Source of the DNA: Parapristionchus giblindavisi
Taxonomy: Eukaryota; Nematoda; Chromadorea; Rhabditida; Diplogasteridae
Assembly (NCBI GenBank): GCA_943737045.1
Contig: CALSFV010000024.1
Location: 292,001 to 356,000, forward strand
Direction: 5' to 3'
Length of the DNA: 64,000 nucleotides
Part shown: positions 12,311-23,754 of the stretch, in pieces
Numbering within the stretch: the first letter of the stretch is position 1
Layout of the letters: each line of letters begins with the position of its first letter
Position numbers and translations under genes: made by a program
The notes under the pieces: model-generated
Seen by the model: only the letters and a program-made list of their open reading frames with translations
What the model was told of the DNA's origin: nothing
Database searches by the model: none

Positions 12311-13167
12311 GCCATGAAGTACTCACGAAAACGGCGAATCTCACGATCAATAGAATAATCGGAAACAAATTGGAAGTATCATCGAAGATGAAGACGAGAT
12401 CGAGTACAACTAAAGGTCCAGCGTAGATTATCGTCACCACTATTGCCTGAAAATCCGTATTTAAAAATTCAAAATGTGCCAAACATTAATTTCTTTTAGA
12501 TTTTATACTTTTAATAAATAATTCATATTTTTTCGACTTTTTGTTAGTTTAAAGTCACATCCCACGATATTTTAAATTCCGCATTTGCAATACTCTCTCA
12601 TAGACAAAAAACGAGAGAGTGTTACGAGAGCGGAGAGTTTAAAAATATTTTATGTTGCGATTTTAAATTCATATCATGTATTATTACAATAACTTTATGA
12701 GACCAAGCCTGAGCGATAAATATGGAAGTGAGCTTCTCTCGTACTTTCGAGACTCACGATTGCAAGGAATAATCAGTCTTCTGTAATTTGCCATCTCATT
12801 ATATGTTCTGCATTATGGCATTGTCGAATGGTCTGTGAAATCTAGTAGAAATAAACTTAGAGTTTTGTTATCTAATTATTATTTCACTTTTATAAGGATT
12901 TTGAAAACGGAATATGTAACCAACCAATTGATAATTCGTTATGAGGACCGAATGGACGATAACCAATAACACAAGTGGTAGAATTGAAAAAAAGAATTTC
13001 GCAATTTGATTTAAGATTTTTGTTATTTATCTCGTTCCGTGCACGTTGATACAACTTTGAATAAAAGTGACTGTAAAAACTGACCAACGATGAAACTGTT
13101 TCCACCCCGGTGATCCAAAGAAGAAGAGAGTACCACCACGAGGAATCAGCCATGATATTTCTTCATT

Positions 13168-13246
<79 letters not shown>
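13168..13246. repeat. (AT)n microsatellite
   Basis: About 75 bp of pure alternating AT directly before (on the minus strand) exon 6 of receptor copy 1, so it forms the intron end there. The other receptor copies have no such expansion. Confidence 0.9.
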
Positions 13247-13247
<1 letters not shown>

Positions 13248-13909
13248 CAGGATCGTTTTGATTTTAATAAGAATGCGAAAATCGATTCATATCGTAACTG
13301 TAACATGATATTGATTAGTGATATCTTTGTATCAACACTTTTCAAAGAGAACGGAAATAGTTTCAAGATACTTAGCTTTTCTAAAACACTTCACAAAAAT
13401 GAGAAACTTGTGTACCAACGTAATACATCATTTTTGTTTTATATGACCTACTTCAATATGTTCATAATCCGACGTCCATTCATATCCTGCCAGCGTGAAT
13501 CCGACAACGTTCGCTAACAGCACAATGCATGCACCCATTTCAATCAACACTTGTACTCTTGAAAGATTCACATATTACACAATAAAGAAAAAAACACCGT
13601 ACAGTTTAAGACATACACTGCTCTCTGCTTGTTAGAAAACCGTGGAAAAGATTCTGGAGTTTGGGTACTCATTTGTAAGAAAATCAACAAATAGACAAAA
13701 ATCTGTTCAAAATGAAAAAAAAATCATGAAATGAAGGCCTACCTGTTGGAGAATCGCAGTCTGCAAGAAGCTACGACATGGAGCATCCTATTTATTCGGA
13801 CGAGAAGGAAAATAAACGTGGGAATGACCGCGACAGAGAAAAAGGCAACAATTCCCTGAAAATAATTAGCACAAATTCCATAAAATCCTTTAAATTAATT
13901 CCTCGTTAA

Positions 13910-14016
13910 AGGGAGCGTAACCTCACTCAATGGTCTCTTCGACGTGCAATGCATTCTTGTTGTTAGAGAGCAGAGAAATAGTGTACGCAATGAAGAGACC
14001 ATTGAGTGAGCTCCCT
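13910..14016. mobile_element. MITE with TTAA target duplication
   Basis: The element starts AGGGAGC and ends GCTCCCT, with longer inverted repeats around AATGGTCTCTTC and GAAGAGACCATT. TTAA flanks both ends (13906-13909 and 14017-14020). The matching intron of receptor copy 2 (around 35500) reads CCTCGTTAAAGTATACC with no insert, which gives the empty site. TTAA duplication is the hallmark of piggyBac-type transposition. Confidence 0.85.
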
Positions 14017-14403
14017 TTAAAGTATACCCCAAGTTAATTTTACTAGCCGCACAATACTCTCTCGTAGACAAAGAAAACGAGAGAGTGTGGCCAGAGAGGA
14101 GGGTTTCAAATATGCTTTGCTTGGGGTATCCTTTCAGATACACAGTACTACATACCATGAATAATTAATGAGTACCACCAAGATCAAAAGATTTTTATAA
14201 GGATTTGCAACGAACTAATTAAGAATATTTACCAGTAAAAGTGGTTTAGGCAAGTTCATCCTGCACAACGGTCCCTCACAATAAGCTGCAGCATATGTTG
14301 ATAGAAGATGAAATCGGAATAGAAAACAAAAGTTGAATTCGTGAAGGAAAAATGTGACCTATAGCCAAAAATGAGATGAATTGTTATAGGCGCACCCGAG
14401 CTA

Positions 14404-14478
14404 ATCTGAAACTCTCCGCTCTGGCAGCATTCTCTCGTTTTCCCTACCTACGAGAGAGCGTTGCGAGAGCGGAAAAAA
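14404..14478. repeat. Short hairpin repeat family (ACTCTCCGCTCTGG)
   Basis: A ~65-bp imperfect palindrome: ACTCTCCGCTCTGGCAGCAT, TCTCGT, loop, ACGAGAGAG, then the complement. Relatives occur at about 10597-10663, 12588-12642, 14048-14106, 34058-34095, 35530-35588, 35880-35940, 50147-50184, 51562-51612 and 54604-54652, in introns and spacers. A very small MITE family. Confidence 0.75.
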
Positions 14479-15261
14479 ATTAGCACTGGGTGCTCTTTTA
14501 TTACCTCATTGCATAAATAAGCCCATTTTATAAGTTTATCGAACGATCTTCCTTTTTTAAAAAGAATATAAAATACTAATGGGTGCACTGTAACCATAGA
14601 GAAAAACGGCAGACACTTTTGAAATCTAAATCATTTCTTTTAATTTTTAAAATTTTTTACCAATGAGAAACAAAAACTTACGTCATAGCGATGTCTAAAA
14701 TAAAGTCGCGATCAGGATCGAAATAATACTTGAGTGTACTATTGTAAAGACGCATTTCGTACCAACTCACGTTATCAGGCTGGTACTCATAAAAATGGTA
14801 GGAAAGAATTTCAGACATTCATATAATTGAGACTAAAAATCGGAACTGTTCTGTTCATTACGTGAGAGTACAAAGAAACGCGCATTAGGCAATCAAGAAT
14901 TTTATTTTTCAATTTTAATTATTTTTTTTCTTATTCGTGTACAGTAAACAACATTTCTGTATTTCAAAGAACAATTTACCTTCCCCATGTTTCTACCAGC
15001 GTTCAACCACTGACAATGGACCATTGTAGTAAAATTTTCGAATCAGCTTTGTCGCTGCTTACTATTAGATGCGTGACCTACTTCTCACCTAGCTAATTGA
15101 ATGGATAGTCTACGTTTGGGATAATAATATAATGTGATATGTATGATATATGACGTAAGATAATTGGGTTAAAGGTGGAGACCCACGAATGCTCATTCAA
15201 ATCTCTTGTATCTCGCTTATGCAAGTGTAAAGTGATATGCAAGAAGAGTGAGTCACGCTCG

Positions 15262-15340
15262 TCAATCCCTTAGCGCAGTGGTAACACTTCTGTCTAGAGA
15301 GCGCATGGCCGTGGGTTCGAATCCTATTGCCGAACTTTCC
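15262..15340 (+). other. tRNA-like sequence
   Basis: It contains an A-box-like TAGCGCAGTGG and a B box GGTTCGAATCC inside a pairing T arm (GTGGG / CCTAT), correctly spaced for a tRNA. The acceptor stem does not pair and the anticodon arm is poor, so it is a tRNA pseudogene or the head of a SINE. Confidence 0.6.
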
Positions 15341-15659
15341 TATTTTCAAAAAGTGCGCCTTTGCCTGCGATTGCAAGCATGATTCATTCATGTTTCTAGC
15401 AATCAATAAGCAGAATTACCGTTAAATAAATGGTGTACTGTATGTAGAATAACTTTTGCTACCTTTCTGTCTTTACAGTTTGTTCAGGAAAATATTCGCG
15501 GGAGTCCACCTTTAATGTTTAAATGGTATCACACATTGCTAATGGTAAATAAATCTAAATCTAAAAAAATCTAAATTATAGTATATTAGATCATACCACA
15601 CAACAATAAAGTATGAATACTTTGCTAGCTGAACACTAGTTATTACAAAAGGATCACTC

Positions 15660-15967
15660 ATGGAAAGACTTTTTTTACCCTCACGGATGAGGGAAATTTT
15701 CCGTCAGCAGACAATTTTAGGGATTTTTTCTGTGTATGGCATGCCAAGTGAGAGATATATGTGGTGGTGTATGGTTACGGTAGTAGTGCGAATGCATAAA
15801 AGCAGTCGCCCTTTCCTAGGAGTTCTCCACATTATCAAGCACGAACGAGAATAGCTCATATTTGCTAATGATTGCTCGATTAGGGGTGAGGAAGACGCGG
15901 CGGATGAGACTCCCTGATAGGCTCCGTTTCCTACAGCGACAAGGCTTCTTGTATGACCCAGAAACCG
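15660..15967. other. Cassette-conserved spacer block, unit 1 copy
   Basis: This block, including TCTGTGTATGGCATGCCAAGTGA and the run around CCTAGGAGTTCTCCACATTATCA, recurs at 37021-37310 and 56985-57285, each time between the receptor and the type A BTB gene. The unit 2 copy is open for 118 codons, the unit 3 copy for 86 and this one for 64. I do not recognise a protein in it. Confidence 0.55.
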
Positions 15968-16111
15968 GTGGCCGTATGCAAGAACAGGAAACTTTTTTTT
16001 TTCCCGGGAAAATGTGACGTCATTAGCGTAGGCGGAGGATTTTTGGAAAACGCCTCCGCCTACGCTAATGACATCACATTTTCCCGGAAAACGGTTCTTG
16101 CATACGGCCAC
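15968..16111. mobile_element. Small palindromic MITE
   Basis: GTGGCCGTATGCAAGAAC opens the element and its complement closes it; the inner part (AATGTGACGTCATTAGCGTAGG) is also inverted around a short loop. The unit 2 and 3 copies of this spacer lack it (AACTGGTGTGCTT and ACCGGTGTGCTT continue directly). Confidence 0.8.
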
Positions 16112-16251
16112 GGATTACCTTTGGTTTCCTTGATGAAGACTGATGTGACCTCCCCATTCCCTACAATGGTTGTACTCCGGTCCAGTGTCTAGGACCAGGG
16201 CCGAAACACTGGATCGTTTTATATTCTTTACAGTTCTACAGTTCTTTCTTG

Positions 16252-18393
16252 AGAGACCGGCTCGGTAAGACTCGAGCATTTTGACCCCCTGCCGGACATT
16301 CGCCAAGACTTTCGATCTGGGCCTCAATACTTTCATCATAGACACATACCGGGGGGAGACCGATGAAAGTTATAGTGAAAATGCCCTTGGGCTCAAACCC
16401 GGCTCACATATGTTTCATAAAATAAAAAAATTGAAAAATTCATAATTTTTCAATCGGGATAGCTAGGAGTTTCATTTCTTTTTATTGGTGAATAACATGT
16501 CATGCACTCTTATAAACACTCCTGAACAATAATATCATATCGTTCTGAATATGTTTTTTCGTGTCTGATTTTCAGATTTTGCTCCTTCTATCCTCGTTGA
16601 AGAGATAGCGCAAGCAATGCCATAGTACATATTGTAGCCCTGACAATTCTGTATATAGTGATACATTCCCTTGGCAATCCAAGTTTTCAGGGTCATCGAG
16701 AATTGCAACCGAATGTGAGATATGTGTAAATTGCAAAAATCGAAAATTAAATTTCTTGAAATTCGCAAGAGTGAGAGGTAGCTTTATTATGTCATTTTAC
16801 TCATAGTGATGTGCGTACATAGGAAAAATATACAAATAAACTCAGCCTACATTTTAAAGAAATTGAGAAAAAGAATTATTTTATTTTTATTTTTTCTACC
16901 CGCACATTGAATCGACCGTCAAGGTAAGTTGATTCATAGGGTGGATGGTGGCTGATGGATGTCCGTTTGCGGAAACGACTATCACGTGAAGAATCGTCGT
17001 TTCGCAGATCTCGAAATTATTTTTTTAAATTATCAAACTTGAATATTTATATGTTTATTTCATATAAATCGGTTGGAAGGTGGCGTATGGCAACCAAAGT
17101 TATACCTTTGGTATCACTAGGAGTGTACTTTACTACACTACCGTAACCGTCAGAAATCACGAACTATTTTTTTTTCGACCCATTATTTTCTACCATGACC
17201 GGGGTTCATGGTTGAGAATGGCTGATGTCGAAAAATTCATGACGATCCCAAATCAAATACTATTTGGCATTATATCAACAGTGAGCCAACTTTTATTTTT
17301 ATAGATACCGTAACCCGAATTACCGTTATAGTAATGCACGTACCTGAATTTTCCGAGAATTTCACCACATTATTATAGGATACGGTAGCTAGATTACGGT
17401 AATTCGGGATACGGTTTCCATAAAAATAAAAGTTGGCTCACTGTTGATATAATGCCAAATAGTATTTGATATCAAAGAAACATATAATTTTTCAAGTTTG
17501 ATTATTTTTAAAATAAATTTGAGATCTGCGAAACGACGATGTTTCACGTGACAGTCGTTTCCGCAAACGGACATCCATCAGCCACCATCCACCCTATGAA
17601 TCAACTTGACTTGACGGTCGACTCAATGTGCGGATAGAAAAAATAAAAATAAAATAATTCTTTTTCTCAATTTCTTTAAAATGTAGGCTGAGTTTATTTG
17701 TATATTTTTCCTATGTACGCACATCACTACGAGTAAAATGACATAATAAAGCTACCTCTCACTCCTGCGAATTTCAAGAAATTTAATTTTCAATTTTTTT
17801 TCAATTTACACATATCTCACATTCGGTTTCAATTCTCGATGACCCTGAAAACTTGGATTGCCTAGGGAATGTGACCACTATGTACAGAATTGTCAGGGCT
17901 ACAATATGTACTATATATATATTTATATTTTATATTTTATCTACATGCACACGCATGCAACGACACATGAAAATTATATGAACAAAAATAAATAGGTGAT
18001 GATATTGACTTCGCTATCTAGAAGAAAGACTATGTCATTGCTTGCGCTATCTCTTCAACGAGGATAGAAGGAGCAAAATCTGAAAATCAGACACGAAAAA
18101 ACATATTCAGAACGATATGATATTATTGTTCAGGAGTGTTTATAAGAGTGCATGCCATGTTATTCACCAATAAAAAGAAATGAAAGTCCTAGCTACCACG
18201 ATTGAAAAGTTATGAATTTTTCAATTTTTTATTTTATGAAACATATGTGAGCCGGGTTTGAGCCCAAGGGCATTTTCACTATAACTTTCATCGGTATCCC
18301 CCCGATATGTGTCTATGATGAAAGTATTGAGGCCCTGATCGAAAGTCTTGGCGAATGTCCGGACCATGCTCGAGTCTTACCGAGCCGGTCTCT
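16252..18393. mobile_element. Long palindromic (fold-back) element
   Basis: Two arms of about 1 kb are inverted copies: AGAGACCGGCTCGGTAAGAC on the left, its complement ending at 18393 on the right, with the centre near 17300-17395. The right arm carries ~130 bp of extra sequence near 17911-18040. No coding capacity was seen. The homologous spacers of units 2 and 3 (near 37540 and 57490) do not carry it. Confidence 0.8.
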
Positions 18394-19744
18394 TAAAAAA
18401 ATTGTAACACAACCCATTTTTAGTCTTTCTCTTTGTCTCTTTCCTTATAGTATGTTAACTTCTTCTCGTTGAATTCGTTGTATTCTGTTTCATAATTTCT
18501 CTAAAACGCATAAATATTATGATTGAATTAACGCGAAATACAAATTTAAGTCGAATATTTTGTTCCGAGCGTAACAGAACGTGCTGATCTGTTGTGTTCT
18601 ACCAACAGAAAAAAGAAAACATTCGTTTACGTTCTATTCCTGATTTATAGTACCTATTTATGTATCAATATTATGTTTACTGCATTTAATGAGAAAGTAT
18701 AACTGTTTATAACTGTTAACTGTTTCAAATGAAATTCACCTATAAGAGACACGTGAACGTTATCTCCGATTGAACGTGTTTTTTTGTCAGTGTTCCCTCT
18801 TCCTCACACTTTCTCGTGCTCTAGCTGTCTCTCACCTCTCCTATCCCTTCTCTATCTACCACTCTCCGCGGTGTAAAGGGTGTGCGAGATGTACGAAAAC
18901 ATTGCATGAGAGTTTGAACAGGAGAAATAGGAAGTGATTTTTTCGATTAAATATTGTGAAAAAAATAAACAACTTGTCAATTGCTCGTACCATCGAACTT
19001 TGTGGCATGGTTGTATGTAATTCTATACAATAATTTTTAAATATTCTGCTGTTAAATTACCAAAACAATACTGTGAAAATGTTGATTGATTTACAGTACA
19101 GCAGAATCCCTCTGTCCCCCTTGATTTTTTACGCTGTGAATGATGAATATCAGCTCTTCAATTTTTTTTGCGCAGTTTTGCTCCAGATTTCACTGATTTT
19201 ATCAAAATTGCAAATCTTTTGCAAATACCATGAGAAAAGTGTAAAAAATAACTCTCGGAAGAAAATATCTAGCCTCGATTATCACTCCTCTAATTCAGAC
19301 CTAACCGGCCTGGCAATCGCCGCGGTAGTTTGTATTTAAGAGAGCGTTTCCCATAATGAATCAATCTGAAACTGATTTGATCAGTGTGGATGCTCTCGTA
19401 CAAAGAAAAGAAGAGATTTTTATAAGCTCAATACCATAGTTAGTATACCTACATACAAAACCCTAAGGGAATGATTCTCTAGAAATGTTTCTGTACAGAA
19501 TTCTTCCCTCATTGATTTATTTTACCACATGTTTGCCATTTTCTTCTTTCAGTCGTTCCTATGCGTTAGTAGAGAGAGGAAGATAGATAACCCTTTTGTC
19601 CCTACCCTTTCGACCCTTTTGACCCCAAATCCTATTCATATCATTTTCGATTGACCTATTCGTTCTTTGTTAACTAAATCTCATGATATCTATAATGTTC
19701 CCTCCACTTCCAGTTGAGTTTTTCTACTCGCTCTCCTTTTAATT
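18394..19744. promoter_or_regulatory. Upstream region of BTB-2, conserved among type A copies
   Basis: The block CTTTCTCGTGCTCTAGCTGT through CCGCGGTGTAAAGGG to ACAGGAGAAATAGGAAGTG (18805-18940) recurs nearly unchanged at about 37908-38035 and 57845-57972, each ~0.8 kb before a type A BTB start. Much of the remaining 1.3 kb also matches between units. It is the best candidate for a shared promoter or a short transcript. Confidence 0.5.
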
Positions 19745-22090
19745 ATGTCCGTACCGGATCAAATAGCTGAGTTACAGTAAGTTATTCTTTTGTTTTGTTT
19801 CTCCTTACATCTCTTTTCAGTTCTATCATTGATCGACTAAAAAAGGATTGCGATCTGAAGAATAAGGAGATTGGACGTCTGAAAAGGGTAAATTTCTATT
19901 TTAATTTGCCCGTGTATGCAGTAATATTTGTATTCTTAAGAATGGAGGCCCAGCGTGTTCGCTGACTACTCTTGAGACTACTTTCGAGTACGAATTTGAC
20001 TTCACGGATGATAACGTGAAGAGTATCGATAGTCTGGAAGTTGAGGTACAGTTTAGGTGGTGTAGTTGAATATCGACTAATTTGATTTGCCTTATTGACC
20101 ATTCTTGAAAACGAATTTATATGCAAATGTTAGTTTTTACAGTTACCAGTGGTGACTGTCGTTCTCACATTTGGAGAGTATACTCATCCTCGATCTGGTG
20201 CAGTCTGCCATTACTTGTAAATTTTGGAAATAATTTTAAAGAAATAAAAAATTCATGAAGTAGTCATCGGCTAGTTATGTCATATCTTTCATTTCTTTTG
20301 ATGCGAGTGATTGAAGCGATGAGATTCAGAAAATACACCAATGTGTTCAGAATGCCTCAAATAAAGACGCATGAAGAGTCACGTATGACGATAATCACTA
20401 CGACTTCTGTGGTGAGTTTTGAGCCTATTAAATTGGATACATGGGGACATGGTGGAAACAATAAATTAGGGATTTTCGAAAATTGTGTGTAATACCATTG
20501 TAAAAAATTTAAAAATATTAAGTTAATGCCCCCTCTAATATTTTTTTAAACCATTTTCTGATCGGATGCCCCATGTACCCCGCCGATGTATGAATTGAAA
20601 TATTTTAATCCCACAAGTTATAAATACGTTGCATTGCTCAGAGTGCATCATATGACATATATACCGAGGATACCGTATTCGAGTTGGTTAATGCAAGCTC
20701 TGGAGAATCTGTAACACTCAAGGCTAAGAAAGTTCTTACTAAGAGCTATGGCGATGTGAGTAAATTTTACTTTTACGTATTTTAAAGATGTCTTTATCAC
20801 GCATTCGCTTAATCATCGATTGTTTTATTTAATTTAAGGCGATTAAAAAAGGAAAGCTGAAGTGTGTGATGAAAATCTTCTACGATGGATCTCCGACAGT
20901 TCTTCCTTATCAACAAATTGATGATATGATAGTATTACGGTTCAAAGACCTCGTAAGTCTTGCGTTGTACTTATTTTAATGTAAGTGAATTGTGCTTTCC
21001 AGTTCGTCCTCCAAATGCTAGTTGCGCACATGTACAGAATAGCGGAATTGAATAGCCCTACCGCATACCAAAAGATCCCACTAATGACGTTGCAGAGTAC
21101 GATACAAGCTCATTCTGGCTGTCTGTCCATGTGGTCTTCCTACTTTGCCGGATATCTCTGTTCAGAGATGAAAGAAGCTAAAGAAGGCGTCTTTCCTGTT
21201 GAAGTATAAATTAAATTTTGCTTAATTTTGTATATTTTTTGGTTTAGGATTACACAGCTGAAGAATTTCGTGAACTTCTTGATGTAATATCTCCATCAAG
21301 TAAACTTATCGATTTGTTCAATCTCGAAAAATTATTGGACATGGCCGATCGATACTTAATGCCTAACGTTAGTTTATTGCAATAGTTCTTCAAAGGAGTA
21401 TTCTCATATTCTTTTAAAAATTACTATACATAATTACTGGGTAACTACGTTGACATTGCGTAATTGACAGTTCTTTCATTTTCTACAACACTGAAAAAGA
21501 AACGAAATCAAGAATGACAATTTCAGTTGACGAATCTATGCGAGAATTTTCTGACTGACAGAAATCGCCATAACATGACAGATATTGTTATTATCAAGAT
21601 TGCCGATGAATATAATCTTCACACGACGAGAGCGGTCAGGAAATTTGATTGTCGAAAAAATAACTAAAAAATAATAACTACTATAATAGTTATATGATCA
21701 TCACTAAGCCGTAATGTACGTTTCACACATTACACTGCATTCATTTTATGATTTTTTTCAATCTAAAATAGCCAGCAAAATTTTGACAGTAGAAAATATT
21801 TCAGATCATTCTCGAGAGAATCAAAACAAGTCAAGAAATGAAAACGAAGCTCTCATCAAATGCACAATTTACTGAACTATCTGATACGATGAAGAGTGCT
21901 ATTGGTTCAAGGTTGCCTTTACGTTTATTCACGTTTATAAATAAAACGAATGCGTAGTCCATGGTCTGTTCTCATTCAAAATCTTAACACTTTTCGAAAT
22001 ATTTCGAACATTCAAAAATGTAACATCCTAAAGATTCTAATGACCTTCATTAATTATAGATTCGTCGAACTGATGATGGCTGGAAAATGA
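19745..22090 (+). CDS. BTB-domain protein, type A, unit 1 (BTB-2)
   Basis: Twelve exons join in phase to 355 residues: 19745-19776, 19821-19887, 19941-20045, 20143-20216, 20324-20411, 20642-20755, 20839-20952, 21096-21203, 21248-21367, 21527-21634, 21805-21911 and 22060-22090. Start MSVPDQIAEL; charged coiled-coil stretch (DRLKKDCDLKNKEIGRLKR); beta-rich, possibly MATH-like half (about residues 34-200); BTB domain around MIVLRFKD, IQAHSGCLSMWSSYFAGYL, FPVEDYTAEEFRELLDVISP and LEKLLDMADRYLMPN; helical tail to AGK. The 3' splice site of exon 3 is TTAAG; the earlier CAG gives an immediate TAA. It lacks the 57-bp insertion seen in exon 6 of BTB-4 and BTB-6, but its exon 6 begins with three extra codons. 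Likely a Cullin-3 type adaptor, by family. Confidence 0.85.
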
Positions 22091-22372
22091 TTTTGCATCG
22101 ATTTTCTCAATCTTTCTCATGTATTTCTTTATTGTTGTCTCTTTCCATACTCATATCATCAGCAATACAAATTAATCCTGATCAATTACTGTGGCACTGG
22201 GTCGGATGAGAACCGACTGGATGAGAAGCATACTATAGAATCTTACTATAAATGTGCTGCCTTCGTGATTTCTTCGCATATTTTTTCAATCAGTAAAGAA
22301 AATGGAATAAATATCTATCATAAGAAACGCATTTAAAATGCAAATCATATTGATCAGAAAGTAATGGGTACT

Positions 22373-23070
22373 AGGGTGGCAAGAATGGCGCAAGAGTATT
22401 CGTTCGCACTGGCAGTCTTGGCCGAGTAATCGGGGAGAGAGGCATTTACGATCTCTCTCTCATCGAATGAGCCGGGAGAGGGGGTCATTGTCTCGAATAG
22501 TCAAAAAACAGTCGAGTCGAAATCGAATGGAAAGGTTTTCTCAGCACTGCATTGACCAAATTCAAAACTTTTAAAACTTCTGACATGAGCTCATTAAGTG
22601 CTATAAAACGAAGCCAAATTTAACGATTTTTTTCAAAAAAAATTATTAATAATTTGTTGGTTTAGGATACAATAATATTATTAATTTGATAACAATCAGT
22701 ATGACAGTACTATTGATAATCTTCCAATTCGTCATTAGATTCAATCTCTTCAATCTTACTATCATCAGACAAATAACCATAGGTCTCTTCTACAGAGGCA
22801 GATAGGGAATCAATTTAATTTTAATTATCCCATGCGAATTGTGTATTATTTTAAAGATCTCGTCATGCTGATTTCAAATATACATAATTTGTCTAGTTTT
22901 GTTCAAAAACGGCCTTGAAAAACGCTCGACTCGACTTCGACTCGACCTAAAAACGATTATCCGAGGGAGAGAGATAGAGACTGCCAAGGGGAACGAATAT
23001 CCTCTCCATTCGACCTCGACTCGATAGGGACTACAAAACAGGCTCATTCGAGAGCAATTCTCGCCACCCT
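22373..23070. mobile_element. 698-bp element with 10-bp target duplication
   Basis: It starts AGGGTGGCAAGAAT and ends ATTCTCGCCACCCT (inverted), and is flanked by AATGGGTACT on both sides (22363-22372 and 23071-23080). The homologous places after BTB-4 (42653) and BTB-6 (63466) read AATGGGTACTATG without insertion. The 10-bp duplication points to a Mutator-like or related superfamily; no transposase is encoded. Confidence 0.85.
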
Positions 23071-23754
23071 AATGGGTACTATGATTTTTTTCTAAAAATT
23101 TTCTGCAGTGGTGCCTAAATTAGTTCCCATCTTCTTATTTTTATTCTTCAAAGCAACATCCTTTTTCAATTGTTTAATGAGCGATCTCAATTATAAAATT
23201 AATTTTGCGACAAAAAATATTTTATTTTAATTTTTTTAGAAAATCGCAGAAATATTGTTGGAATGGCGAAAGTGTTTGTAAGTGAAATTTTGTCCCAACA
23301 CGAATTGAATAAATGAGCATACTGTAGTTTGTTGAAAGCGCAATTGATTTGCGCACTGGAGCAAAAAAGACGTTTGAAATTTTGTCGGACACCTCAGCCG
23401 TCTGAACTACGGTAGTTCACTGAATGTGTTCAATGTGTCATACTTTATATTTTTCTTTTTTCTTTTTAATATTATTAATATTATTATTATAATTATTATT
23501 ATTATTATTAATAATTCAATAATAATAATACTTATTATTAATACAATTATTATTATTATTATTATTATTACTATGATCATTATTACTATTATTTTTAATG
23601 TATTTAAATAGTACAATAAGCATCAAATTTTCATGCATTCGAGAACATAACAATTCGAGTAGTAATAACAAGACAACAATAACAGAATAGCATCAATCAT
23701 CATCTATTCATCTTCATTATCTATTCATCTTCATCATCTATTCATCTTCATCAT

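Larger units (their letters stand above)
12291..14818 (-). pseudogene. Seven-helix chemoreceptor-like gene, copy 1, broken
   Basis: Recognisable minus-strand exons: 14818-14682 (start ATG), 14625-14505 (helix 1), 14358-14233, 13855-13743, 13557-13452, 13167-13085, ~13000-12925, 12780-12709 and 12446-12291. They align one to one with receptor copy 2. Three defects are visible. Exon 6 lacks two bases relative to copy 2, shifting frame. The 3' splice site and first ~11 codons of the helix-5 exon are deleted. Exon 8 carries TGA where copy 2 has GGA. The donor after exon 8 is GC rather than GT. The first five exons are intact. In function it would be a nematode chemosensory-type GPCR; the subfamily could not be assigned. 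Confidence 0.75.

Noticed and set aside
13110..13517. 135-codon frame with a long Ile-Tyr repeat
   Set aside because: Translation of the (AT)n microsatellite plus antisense receptor exons.
15704..16111. 135-codon minus-strand frame
   Set aside because: Spans a spacer block and a palindromic MITE; the frame is not kept in units 2 and 3.
19930..19941. CAG at 19919-19921 as the exon 3 acceptor of BTB-2 (and equivalents)
   Set aside because: It gives an immediate TAA; using TTAAG/TTGAG just downstream keeps frame in all six BTB genes.
23407..23616. Ile-rich hydrophobic frames on both strands (also 25684-25890)
   Set aside because: Produced by the ATT/AAT microsatellite in the arms of the MULE; not membrane proteins.
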